DNA of 15,327 nt. Origin: CAXMRP01 sp964196155 (GTDB lineage Bacteria; Pseudomonadota; Alphaproteobacteria; Rhizobiales; Afifellaceae). Shown piece after piece: positions 6,673-14,024 of this stretch (the stretch's first letter is position 1; each line of letters opens with the position of its first letter). A program made the position numbers and the translations under genes. Under the pieces are notes generated by a model, which saw only the letters and a list, made by a program, of their open reading frames with translations, searched no databases and was not told the DNA's origin. Location: the NCBI GenBank assembly GCA_964196155.1, contig CAXMRP010000203.1, forward strand, positions 1 through 15,327. The letters run 5' to 3'.

Positions 6673-7581
6673 ATGGACGTGTCCCTCACCTTGTGTGTCG
6701 ATGGCGGCGGCAGCGGATCGCGGGCTCGCCTGGCCAATGCGAATGGCAATGCAATTGCCGAAGCGGCCGGAGGCCCATGCAATCCCATGACCGACCTTGC
6801 CACCGCATTGGCGGTGATAACGCAATTGTGGCGCGAGACCGCCGAGAAAGCCGGCGTGGATCCGGCCGATACCGGCCATCATCACCTTGCCATCGGCGGC
6901 GCCGGGCTTGTCATGCCGGAAGCACGACAGGCCTTTGCCGGCGCCCTGCCGGCATTCCTGACGACGACCATCGTCACCGACGGGTATGCCGCGCTGATCG
7001 GTGCCGGCGGCGGCAGGCCGTGCTGCCTCATCGCGATGGGCACCGGCGCCGTCGGCCACAAGCTCAAGGCCGACGGCAGCTCGTTTCAACGCGACGGCTG
7101 GAGCTGGCTCGGCGGCGATCGCGGATCGGGTGCGTGGATCGGCCGCCAGGCCATCGAACACGCGCTGATGGCCCGCGACGGCGTGGTTGCAGGCAGCGAA
7201 TTGACCGAGACCGTCGACCGGGCGATCGGGATTAGCGAGGGCGCGGTTCTGGCATTTCTGGCACAGCTGACGCCGGAGCGCGCCGCCGCCCTTGCTCCAC
7301 TCGTCGTGGCGGCAAGCAAAGCCGGCGATGCGACCGCAGAAAACATTCTTCAGGGAGCCGCCGCGCATGGGGCGGCGCTGGTCCGCTGCCTCGATCCCGC
7401 TCCTGACGAACCGGTTTACATAACCGGCGGTCTGTGGAGCGTTCTTGGCGGACGTATCGAAGCGCTGATCGGGCGCCGCTTCGACACGCAACAAGGTGAC
7501 GCGCTCGATGGCTGTTCTCTGATCGCTTCCGGGCAAGCCCCGGCGGAAGTTCGGGTGGTTCCGGGTGAGGACGCGTCCTGA
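6673..7581 (+). CDS. BadF/BadG/BcrA/BcrD-family ATPase, probable N-acetylhexosamine kinase
   Basis: A 302-residue ASKHA-fold kinase starting at ATG 6673. The N-terminal phosphate loop is CVDGGGSGSRARL (8-20), with Asp10 as the magnesium contact. A second acidic motif is TDGYAALIGA (102-111). AMGTGAVGHKL (121-131) and GWSWLGGDRGSGAWIG (142-157) are signatures of the GlcNAc-kinase branch, and ITGGLW near the C-terminus is the adenosine motif. Members phosphorylate GlcNAc, glucosamine or MurNAc (MurK type); others are subunits of ring-reducing enzymes, but those need partner subunits not seen here. The reading frame is open back to 6457, and an ATG at 6610 would add 21 residues. 6673 gives the usual family length, although its ribosome-binding site is weak. 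murQ lies 4 kb downstream on the other strand, which supports an amino-sugar role. Confidence 0.8.
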   Translation: MDVSLTLCVDGGGSGSRARLANANGNAIAEAAGGPCNPMTDLATALAVITQLWRETAEKAGVDPADTGHHHLAIGGAGLVMPEARQAFAGALPAFLTTTIVTDGYAALIGAGGGRPCCLIAMGTGAVGHKLKADGSSFQRDGWSWLGGDRGSGAWIGRQAIEHALMARDGVVAGSELTETVDRAIGISEGAVLAFLAQLTPERAAALAPLVVAASKAGDATAENILQGAAAHGAALVRCLDPAPDEPVYITGGLWSVLGGRIEALIGRRFDTQQGDALDGCSLIASGQAPAEVRVVPGEDAS

Positions 7582-7710
7582 GCCGGACTTAAAACCATGC
7601 GCCATGAACGGACGTGTGAAACTGCGGTGCCGAATGACCGGGTTTGGAACAAGCAACGGACGTTCCGGCCGCTCGGCGGTTTAGTCAGCGTTTGACCCAG
7701 TATAAACGAA

Positions 7711-7730
7711 CCAGAGCGGATGCGCTTTGG
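7711..7730 (-). terminator. Possible hairpin terminator between convergent genes
   Basis: An eight-base-pair stem (7711-7718 with 7723-7730, one G-U pair) closes a GATG loop. Read on the minus strand it lies about 40 bases after the stop of the gene at 7771-8361 and is followed by a T-rich TTCGTTTAT. Read on the plus strand it follows the kinase, but no T-tract comes after it. It probably ends the minus-strand transcript and may also slow the opposing one. Confidence 0.45.
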
Positions 7731-7770
7731 CTCAAAATTGATGTGGAAACACCGTTCTGAGCCTATACGC

Positions 7771-8361
7771 TTATGCTACAACCAGCCCCGCTGACCGACC
7801 CGGCATTTCGTTAAAAATCTCTGGTTCGTATTTGAACACTTCAAATTCTTTGTCGACGGGCAGATCAAATACATTATCGACAAAATTGGAGATCGTCTTC
7901 AAGGCAATGCCGGCGATGACTTCGAAAATTTCGTCGGTTGTAAATCCGGCAGCTTCAAACGCTGTTTTGTCATCGGCGGCTGCTTTTCCCCGCTCGCGCA
8001 CCAAGACCCGCGTAAAATCAACCAGAGCCTGTTGCCGTTTGTCGACGATCGGGTGACCGGCGCGGATCGCCGTGATTGTTTCGGCAGGCAGTTTTATATT
8101 TGACAGAAAAGCGGAATGACCGGCGACGCAATATCTGCCGTCGTTTTCAAGGCTTGCGGCGAGTTGAACAATTTGCCGCTCGGCGTCTGTAAACGTGCCT
8201 TGGTTGTAGGCCGCGAGCAGCGCGATGAAGCCTTCGATCGTTGAAGGTGAATGGGCAAGCGCGCGAAACAGATTTGGCGTGAAGCCGATGGACTTCTCAA
8301 CCGAGGTCAAGTGCTCACGGCTTCCATGAGGTGCAGTCCCGGCATCGAGCAATTTGATCAT
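7771..8361 (-). CDS. Carboxymuconolactone decarboxylase-fold protein with degenerate AhpD site
   Basis: A 196-residue protein related to the one at 1251-1829: GFTPNLFRALAHSPS (26-40) aligns with GFVPNVFLALAHRPD, and both end with a similar segment after the helical core. The redox site is broken. Where the relative has Glu72, Cys84 and Cys87, this protein has Gln63, Gly75 and Cys78 (ENDGRYCVAGH); only Cys78 and His82 remain. A CxxC disulfide cycle is therefore impossible, so it may be a single-cysteine (1-Cys) enzyme or serve a non-redox decarboxylase or lactonase role. CGGAGA lies about 8 bases before ATG 8361. The start of the gene is 23 bases downstream of the nitronate monooxygenase stop, so the two are probably cotranscribed. 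Base composition is clearly lower in GC than in the kinase. Confidence 0.8.
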   Translation of the reverse strand: MIKLLDAGTAPHGSREHLTSVEKSIGFTPNLFRALAHSPSTIEGFIALLAAYNQGTFTDAERQIVQLAASLENDGRYCVAGHSAFLSNIKLPAETITAIRAGHPIVDKRQQALVDFTRVLVRERGKAAADDKTAFEAAGFTTDEIFEVIAGIALKTISNFVDNVFDLPVDKEFEVFKYEPEIFNEMPGRSAGLVVA

Positions 8362-8384
8362 TGTTTGTCTCCGTAAGGTTCAAG

Positions 8385-9464
8385 TTATGCAGCGGCTTTT
8401 TGGTCTGCGAGCAGTTGCCGGGCTTGAGACACAATTTCCGTGACTATGCTTCGGGCGGAAGCTTCGCGGGCGAGTGGCGCGCCCTGACCGGCCCACATGA
8501 GCGTGAAGTCAGCGCGGCCTTGTTGTTTGGCCGCCCTGGTCAGATTTCGGCCCATCGACAATTGCAATGGGAAGCCGAGCCGATTGGAACGATGCCGTTC
8601 AAGCAAATCGACCAGCCGATTTCCAATAAGGCGGGCGGCACGACCGGAGACGGCATCGGTCAGAACCGTTTCACCCGATCGGGCAGTAATCACGTGGCGG
8701 CGATAGGCCTGCGGGGCACCACTCTCGTGGCAGGGTATAAAAGCGGTCCCCATCTGTACGCCAGCGGCCCCGAGCGCAAATGCGGCGGCGACCCCGCGGG
8801 CGTCCATAATGCCGCCGGCAGCTATCACCGGAACACGGACATGGTCGGCGATCTGCGGAACCAAGACCATCGTGCCAATGGCCGCTTCCTCGGGCTTTGA
8901 CGCAAACGTGCCGCGATGGCCGCCTGCCTCCGCTCCTTGGGCAATAATCGCTTCGATACCGCCCCTTTGAAGTATCAGAGCCTCTTCGACGGTCGTGGCA
9001 GTAGCCATCACGCACACAGCGCGTTCATTGAGAGTCTTCATTTGCCCAGCCGACGGCATGCCGAAATGAGTGCTGAGGATCGGAACCCGCTCATCAAGAA
9101 CGACCTCAAGCTTTTCTTCAAATCCTTGGAAGAGAAGTTGTGGTTCGGGCGCCGGGCCAGCATTCAACTGACGATGTGCGTCATCGAGGCCGCTTTTCAG
9201 GCACGACACGCGGCGCTCATCGTAAGCGGGCGTTGGCTGTTTAATATAGAGATTAACGTTGAACGGCAGATCGGTTTGCAAGCGAAACGCACGGATCGCC
9301 TCTTTCAGTTCTTCGCCAGAGAGATGGGCGCCAGCGATACTGCCCAGTCCCCCGGCTTTGGACACGGCAACAGCCATCTCGACCGTCGAAACAGCCGCCA
9401 TTGGTGCCTGAATGATCGGATGGCGGGTACCCAATCTCTCTATCAAATCGTTTCGCGGCCACAC
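8385..9464 (-). CDS. Nitronate monooxygenase (2-nitropropane dioxygenase family)
   Basis: A 359-residue FMN-dependent TIM-barrel enzyme that oxidises alkyl nitronates such as propionate-3-nitronate to oxo acids plus nitrite or nitrate. Seen in order: HPIIQAPMAAVST near the N-terminus, FNVNLY, GAEAGGHRG with the catalytic base His183, VIAAGGIMDARGVAAA, the FMN-phosphate motif ALGAAGVQMGTAF, and LMWAGQ near the C-terminus. These are class I NMO landmarks. The start is GTG 9464: CAAAGGAG (minus strand of 9473-9480) ends 8 bases upstream, whereas the longer TTG start at 9491 has no such site and would bury this one. It is divergent from a LysR regulator, 95 bases apart, and probably leads an operon with the AhpD-fold gene. 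Some relatives act as enoyl reductases, so the substrate is not certain. Confidence 0.88.
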   Translation of the reverse strand: MWPRNDLIERLGTRHPIIQAPMAAVSTVEMAVAVSKAGGLGSIAGAHLSGEELKEAIRAFRLQTDLPFNVNLYIKQPTPAYDERRVSCLKSGLDDAHRQLNAGPAPEPQLLFQGFEEKLEVVLDERVPILSTHFGMPSAGQMKTLNERAVCVMATATTVEEALILQRGGIEAIIAQGAEAGGHRGTFASKPEEAAIGTMVLVPQIADHVRVPVIAAGGIMDARGVAAAFALGAAGVQMGTAFIPCHESGAPQAYRRHVITARSGETVLTDAVSGRAARLIGNRLVDLLERHRSNRLGFPLQLSMGRNLTRAAKQQGRADFTLMWAGQGAPLAREASARSIVTEIVSQARQLLADQKAAA

Positions 9465-9559
9465 GACCCACACTCCTTTGCCCCGACTCAACGTTCATTG
9501 GCAAAATGGTGCGAGATTAGATATAAAGCCAATCGTATTTACGGATATGAGATATTTGA
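9465..9559. promoter_or_regulatory. Divergent promoter region between nitronate monooxygenase and LysR genes
   Basis: This 95-base AT-rich spacer should hold both promoters and a LysR-type binding site. AGATAT occurs at 9519-9524 and 9550-9555, with GGATAT at 9543-9548. TAAA (9524-9527) and TTTA (9538-9541) form a short dyad around AATCG. No exact T-N11-A LysR box with a convincing dyad was found, so the operator position is not fixed. Autoregulation plus activation of the divergent gene is the usual pattern for this arrangement. Confidence 0.4.
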
Positions 9560-10474
9560 ATGATCGATATTAGAAATGCCGACATCAACCTCTTGGTTGC
9601 TTTTGACGCGCTTTACGACGAGCGCAATGTGACGCGCGCCGCGGCTCGCCTTCATCTCACGCAACCAACGGTAAGCGGCATGCTAAACCGCTTGCGGCAG
9701 CTGTTTGGTGATCGACTGTTTGTCCGCACCCAGCATGGAATACTGCCGACCCCGCGCGCCGATGCGCTTTCTAAACCGATCAAAGTTCTGCTGGCAGATG
9801 TCGAGGCACTGATCAGGCCCGAAATATTCGACCCCAAAGCTGCACAGATGACATTTTCGATTTCGGCAAACGACTATATGCAATATGCGCTCGTTGTACC
9901 GCTGATAGGTCTGTTGCGCCGGCAGGCCCCAGGAATTCGCATCGCGGTCCTGCCCGCATATATTGCCGATCTGTCAGAGAAACTGACACGGGGAGAGGCC
10001 GACCTGGCACTGACAATCCCTGAATTTGCGGTGTCTGAACTGCCTGCCCAATTTCTCTATCGTGAGAAGTATGTTTGCATTGCTCGCAAATCTCATCCCC
10101 TGACGGGCGCAAAAATATCCTTGCAGGATTTTTTTCGGTTTGATCATCTCTTGGTGTCGCCGACAGGAGGCGCATTTTCCGGTCCGACCGATGAGGCGCT
10201 CAAGGATTTGGGGCTCAAGCGAAGAGTCGCTGTCTCCTTGCCGAGCTTTCATGTGCTGTTGGAAACCGTTCGGACCGATGACTTCCTTGCTCTCGCGCCA
10301 GAACGACTCGTGCATGGGCGAATGTCAGGCCTCAAGATCTTCGATCAGCCAATTACGGTTCCAGACTTCGATGTTATTGCCTGCTGGCATTCGCGGCTTG
10401 AAACAGATCCAGCCCACCTTTGGATTAGAGGAGTTCTGTCAAATCTCGCCAAAGGCATGCCGACAAGAATTTGA
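9560..10474 (+). CDS. LysR-family transcriptional regulator
   Basis: A 304-residue LysR regulator of normal length. The winged helix-turn-helix is at about 8-66, with the recognition region NVTRAAARLHLTQPTVSG (23-40) and LRQLFGDRLFVRTQHGILPTPRA after it, the canonical LTTR pattern. The effector-binding domain (about 90-300) is a type 2 binding-protein fold. The sequence style (DINLLVAFDALYDERN at the start, FDVIACWHSR near the end) is closest to the NodD/NahR/LinR-like group, whose effectors are often aromatic. The divergent nitronate monooxygenase, and so the AhpD-fold gene, are the most likely targets. The ribosome-binding site is weak (GAGA about 7 bases before ATG). Sample lines of this gene count near 43% GC by hand, well below flanking genes. 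Confidence 0.9.
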   Translation: MIDIRNADINLLVAFDALYDERNVTRAAARLHLTQPTVSGMLNRLRQLFGDRLFVRTQHGILPTPRADALSKPIKVLLADVEALIRPEIFDPKAAQMTFSISANDYMQYALVVPLIGLLRRQAPGIRIAVLPAYIADLSEKLTRGEADLALTIPEFAVSELPAQFLYREKYVCIARKSHPLTGAKISLQDFFRFDHLLVSPTGGAFSGPTDEALKDLGLKRRVAVSLPSFHVLLETVRTDDFLALAPERLVHGRMSGLKIFDQPITVPDFDVIACWHSRLETDPAHLWIRGVLSNLAKGMPTRI

Positions 10475-10735
10475 GTGGTCCGATTCTGATGCTGTGGGCA
10501 GCTCCTCCACTGGCATCCAGGTACAAAATTGCAGTTGATGTTGCGGAGCAGCATATGCTCGGAATTGGCACCAAAGCGGAAGCTGGAAATGCTTCGCCGC
10601 AACGTCCGGAAACTGAACCAGGAACGGACTCAAAGCCGCAACGGCCATTTTGTCCGGCTTGGGGCAAACTGCGACGCTACGCTGGCAACCGGCAGGCTTG
10701 CGCCCGTGTGGGCGGCGGCTCGCCGCAGACCGGCC
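10475..10735. other. Non-coding or decayed stretch without recognised gene
   Basis: These 261 bases lie between the LysR stop and the FAH-family stop. Open frames exist on both strands, but none has a convincing ribosome-binding site, domain or codon pattern, and the reverse-strand frames end inside the LysR gene. The left half (10475-10640) looks compositionally different from the GC-rich right half. It could be the relic of an inserted gene or mobile element, but no transposase motif or terminal repeat was recognised. Confidence 0.3.
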
Positions 10736-11719
10736 CTATGCGCTGTCAGCCGATATGACCGGATTGCGCAGAACGCCGATCTTTTCGATCTCCGATTCGA
10801 TCACATCGCCGGGCAGGCAGTAACGCGTTGCGGCAACAAGGCCAGGCGCCGGCGTCCATTTGCCTCCCAGATCCTCATCAACCGACCAGGACGTTCCCGC
10901 CGGCGTCCCGGTTATGATGACCATGCCCGGTTTCAATGTGAAATTGACCGAGAAAAAATGGATCAGTTCGGCGCACGACCAGATCATGTCGCCTGTTGAC
11001 GTCGACTGCCGCAAATCGCCGTTTATGCGTGTTGACAGTTGCAGCGCTTGCGGGTCCGGGATTTCGTCGGCGGTGACGATAACCGGCCCAAGCGGCGCAC
11101 TGGTGTCGAAGGCCTTGCCGCGGCCGAGTTCATACCAGGTGAAGCCTTCGGGCGAAATCCTGACCTGCTGGTCGCGGGCCGTCACGTCATTGACGATCGT
11201 GTAGCCGAAGACGTGATTGAGCGCGGTTGCGACCGGGATGTGCCGGCCGGGCTTGCCGATCACCACCGCCAGTTCCGTTTCGCAGTCGAGCTTTTTGGTC
11301 AGCCGTTCATCATGTACGATCGCGGCATCGGGGCCGACGACGCAATCGGCCGTCTTGACGAAGAATTCCGGTTCCCGGCCGCTAATCGGCGCTGCGGCCT
11401 TTTCGGCATTGTGGGCATGATAATTGCTGCCTGAGCACAGGATGGTCGAGGGCTTGATCGGTGCCTCGAGGCGAGCCTCGCTCAACGGTAAACGCGCATT
11501 GGCCGGGGCCGCTGCGATGATGTCCCTCGCCAGCCGCAGCCCCGTTTCCCCCGATCGGATGAACGAGACAATATCGTCAAAAACCGCCCGTTCCGGCGCG
11601 TCACGCCCAAGCGCTTTAAGCGGATCGATGATCTGGCAATTATCGACAAGTCCAAGCCGGACTCCGCCGGGCAATGAGCCGGATGGAGAGTCGGATAACG
11701 AGAAAGTAACAAGTTTCAC
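10736..11719 (-). CDS. Fumarylacetoacetate hydrolase (FAH)-family protein
   Basis: A 327-residue FAH-fold enzyme. GTG 11719 is chosen because GAGGGA sits about 8 bases upstream; a TTG at 11734 would overlap that site. The N-terminal part (VKLVTF and a small domain to about 85) precedes the catalytic domain, which begins ILCSGSNYHAHN. The metal ligands are Glu147 and Glu149 (DCETELAVVIGK) and Asp178 (NDVTARDQQ). TFTWYELGRGKAFDTSAPLGP-type segments and IITGTPAGTSW complete the pattern. Members hydrolyse C-C bonds of acylpyruvates, decarboxylate oxaloacetate, or act as 2-oxo-hydratases in aromatic meta-cleavage. It starts 30 bases after the murQ stop on the same strand and so should be cotranscribed with it, an unusual partner for an amino-sugar gene. 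The substrate cannot be read from the sequence. Confidence 0.87.
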   Translation of the reverse strand: MKLVTFSLSDSPSGSLPGGVRLGLVDNCQIIDPLKALGRDAPERAVFDDIVSFIRSGETGLRLARDIIAAAPANARLPLSEARLEAPIKPSTILCSGSNYHAHNAEKAAAPISGREPEFFVKTADCVVGPDAAIVHDERLTKKLDCETELAVVIGKPGRHIPVATALNHVFGYTIVNDVTARDQQVRISPEGFTWYELGRGKAFDTSAPLGPVIVTADEIPDPQALQLSTRINGDLRQSTSTGDMIWSCAELIHFFSVNFTLKPGMVIITGTPAGTSWSVDEDLGGKWTPAPGLVAATRYCLPGDVIESEIEKIGVLRNPVISADSA

Positions 11720-11749
11720 GGGCGGTTCCCTCAATGCCGGGTCTGCCGC

Positions 11750-12652
11750 CTATGATGCCACCTCCAGCCGCACCGCGCTATCAGTTAGAGCCGCCCTTAG
11801 ATCGCCGCTATGCCGCGCCAATGCGTCCTGCGCCTCCGCCAGAGCAAAACCCGACGCGATCATCACCGCCGTCTTGACCTCGCCGCCGGCTTGGTCCACG
11901 GCCGTTTCCGCCTGGGTCGGATCGCAGTCCGTCAGCCGGGCGACCATCTGGACGGCACGGCGGCGCAGTTTGTCATTGCTGGCGCGCATATCGACCATCA
12001 ATCCCCGGTAGACGCGGCCAAGTCGCACCATCACCAGCGTCGAGAACAGATTGCAAAAGACTTTCTGGGCGGTTCCCGCCTTCATCCGTGTCGAGCCGGC
12101 GATCGCCTCCGCACCGGTTTCAATCAGGATCGGATGTGCGCTAGCCGCCAGCAATGGTGCGTCGCGGTTATTGGCGACACCGATCGTCATCGCGCCGAGC
12201 AAGGCGGCATATTTTACCGCGGCGACCGTAAACGGCGTCGCCCCGCTCGCTGCAAGGCCGATGACCACATCGCGCTCGTTCACACCGGCTTTTAGGATAT
12301 TCCACTGGCCGTCATCGGCTGAATCCTCCGCCCCTTCAGCGGACTGAAGAACGGCGTCCTCGCCACCTGCCAGGATGAACAAAAGTCGCTCTTGCGGCCA
12401 GTTGAAGGTCGGCGTCAGCTCCGCGCCATCCTGAACGCCGATCCGCCCGGAAGTGCCGGCGCCGACATAGATCAGCCGCCCGGTATCGGCCAGGCGCACC
12501 GCGGCGGCGTCGGCAGCGTCGGAGATAGCCGGCAAGGCAGGCCCAACCGCCGCGACCGCGGCCAGTTGATCCTGATGAAAAGCCTTTACCAGGTCGAAGC
12601 TCGACCATGTTTCAAGGTCGGCAAACTGCTCGTTGATTTGTTCAGTCGACAT
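11750..12652 (-). CDS. murQ: N-acetylmuramic acid 6-phosphate etherase
   Basis: A 300-residue MurQ, which cleaves the lactyl ether of MurNAc-6-phosphate to give GlcNAc-6-phosphate and D-lactate in cell-wall recycling or muropeptide use. The SIS domain carries the nearly invariant block YVGAGTSGRIGVQDGAEL (62-79) followed by TPTF, then GLAASGATPFT, and AIAGSTRMKAGTAQK, where the lysine-containing stretch forms part of the active site. A C-terminal UBA-like helical region follows (LTDCDPTQAE). Length and order are standard. The site before ATG 12652 is weak (GTGG). Immediately upstream, AACTA (12684-12688) and TAGTT (12702-12706) form a small dyad that might bind a regulator. No murR gene or anmK is present; the nearest candidate kinase is the BadF-type protein at 6673-7581. 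The FAH-family gene follows after 30 bases. Confidence 0.95.
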   Translation of the reverse strand: MSTEQINEQFADLETWSSFDLVKAFHQDQLAAVAAVGPALPAISDAADAAAVRLADTGRLIYVGAGTSGRIGVQDGAELTPTFNWPQERLLFILAGGEDAVLQSAEGAEDSADDGQWNILKAGVNERDVVIGLAASGATPFTVAAVKYAALLGAMTIGVANNRDAPLLAASAHPILIETGAEAIAGSTRMKAGTAQKVFCNLFSTLVMVRLGRVYRGLMVDMRASNDKLRRRAVQMVARLTDCDPTQAETAVDQAGGEVKTAVMIASGFALAEAQDALARHSGDLRAALTDSAVRLEVAS

Positions 12653-12794
12653 GCCACTACACGCAATCCACTCGCCAAATGGCTAACTACAAAATCCCTG
12701 ATAGTTGAAAAGTATTGAGAATTTGCAAGCCGCCCGGCCGGCGTAATAGACCGCGTCATGGCCGGCCTGATGACTTGAGCCGACGCAGCACGCT

Positions 12795-13823
12795 TTATTC
12801 GGCCATCAGTTTGCGGACAACGATGGGAAGAAAAAGCGCCAAACAGATGATCCGCACCAGATGATGGAACGCAACAAAGGCCGGATCGAAATCAAACGCC
12901 AGAGCCATCGCCGCCATGACTTCCAGGCCGCCGGGTGCGAAGGCGACCCAAACCTGACCAAGGGGAAGCCCGACGAGATTGGCGGTCACCACCGCAAACA
13001 GGCCCGAAACGATGCCGGCGATGACGACAAAGACCAGGCCGTGCCGGAAGCCCGCCACGATATCGCGGATGCCAAAGCCGACGAACCGCGATCCGACGAT
13101 GCCGCCGATGGCGATAAACACTGGCGCCATGATCCAGTTCGCTATTGCACCCTCAACAATGCCTGCGGCGTGCAATATGGCGCTGACCAGGACACCGCTG
13201 ATGACAAAGGCGGCGGGAATCCGTGCCCGGTCGGCCAACCATCCGAACAGCAAGGCCAGCGCGAGTATCGAAACCAGCACCGGCAGTGCCATGTCGGGGT
13301 CGGGGGCGGGCAGTGAAGATGCCGCAGGCATCAACGGCGCAATCAGATGCGGCAGCGCGGCCGTCAGGAACAGCAGCCTGAAGCACTGGATCAACGCGAT
13401 GCGCTGGATATCGCCATAACCTTGCGCCGCCATTGCCATTGTTGCCGACAGGCCGCCGGGCGAGGCTGCCAGCATCGCTGTCCCGCTGTCATAGCCGACA
13501 ACGCGGTGCAGATATTGATATGTCGCCGCCATCATCACCGGGATGCCGACAAGCATCATCGCCAGGCTCGCTGACCACTTGCTTGCCTGGGCCAGAGTGT
13601 CGGCATCGACGCCGCTGCCCAATGAGGCGCCAATGATGGCAAAAGCAAGGTTCCTGAGCGGTGCGGGAACGCCGGGCTCAAGCGGTGTCATTGACACCAA
13701 CGCCACGGCGACCGTCGAACCGACCAGCCAGGGAGCGGGGAAACCGAGCCAGTAGGCCAGGGCGCCTCCCATGCCGCCTACGACGCATGCGGTCACCGTT
13801 TTTCCAATGACGGCAAGATTCAC
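12795..13823 (-). CDS. AbrB-duplication family integral membrane protein
   Basis: A 342-residue inner-membrane protein with about ten hydrophobic segments arranged as two similar halves, the 'AbrB duplication' layout. The repeated element is visible as a PxPWLVGS motif followed by AIIGASLGSG and AASPGGLSAT in the first half, and AIGGIVGSRF and AFAPGGLEVMAAMAL in the second; the paired PGG helices are the family hallmark. E. coli AbrB was linked to regulation of aidB, and other members are treated as putative transporters, so the function is open. GTG 13823 is preferred: it puts the first membrane helix right at the N-terminus and has GGAAGGG (minus strand of 13834-13840) 10 bases upstream. 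ATG 13901 would add 26 charged residues with no ribosome-binding site. It is separate from murQ by 142 bases and divergent from the amidohydrolase. Confidence 0.85.
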   Translation of the reverse strand: MNLAVIGKTVTACVVGGMGGALAYWLGFPAPWLVGSTVAVALVSMTPLEPGVPAPLRNLAFAIIGASLGSGVDADTLAQASKWSASLAMMLVGIPVMMAATYQYLHRVVGYDSGTAMLAASPGGLSATMAMAAQGYGDIQRIALIQCFRLLFLTAALPHLIAPLMPAASSLPAPDPDMALPVLVSILALALLFGWLADRARIPAAFVISGVLVSAILHAAGIVEGAIANWIMAPVFIAIGGIVGSRFVGFGIRDIVAGFRHGLVFVVIAGIVSGLFAVVTANLVGLPLGQVWVAFAPGGLEVMAAMALAFDFDPAFVAFHHLVRIICLALFLPIVVRKLMAE

Positions 13824-14024
13824 GATGCGGCAGCCCTTCCCTCGTCCGATCTGGTCGCGCTTCTTACACTGCGCCAGCGGGCCCGCCAATATCGTCCGCA
13901 TGGACGGCGCGCGGCGAATGAAAAACCCGTGCCGCGTGGCGAAACATCGCCTTGTGCCACCTCCCTATTCGCGCACAATAGGCAATAGCAGGAAGTTCAG
14001 CGGCCGGAAGCGAACGGATAAATC
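13824..14024. promoter_or_regulatory. Divergent intergenic region between AbrB-type and amidohydrolase genes
   Basis: These 201 bases should carry promoters for both genes. The clearest structure is a hairpin GGCGA-AACA-TCGCC (13938-13951). TTGTGC (13952-13957) is followed 17 bases later by ACAATA, a poor -10. CGGA (14015-14018) about 6 bases before ATG 14025 is the ribosome-binding site. No recognised operator was found. Confidence 0.35.

Noticed and set aside
6583..7656. Long minus-strand open frame opposite the kinase
   Set aside because: It is antisense to a gene with clear ASKHA motifs, shows no domain of its own, and arises from the GC-rich codon pattern of the plus-strand gene.
11424..12011. 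195-codon plus-strand frame spanning the FAH/murQ junction
   Set aside because: It is antisense to two well-supported genes and low-complexity (S/A/R-rich).
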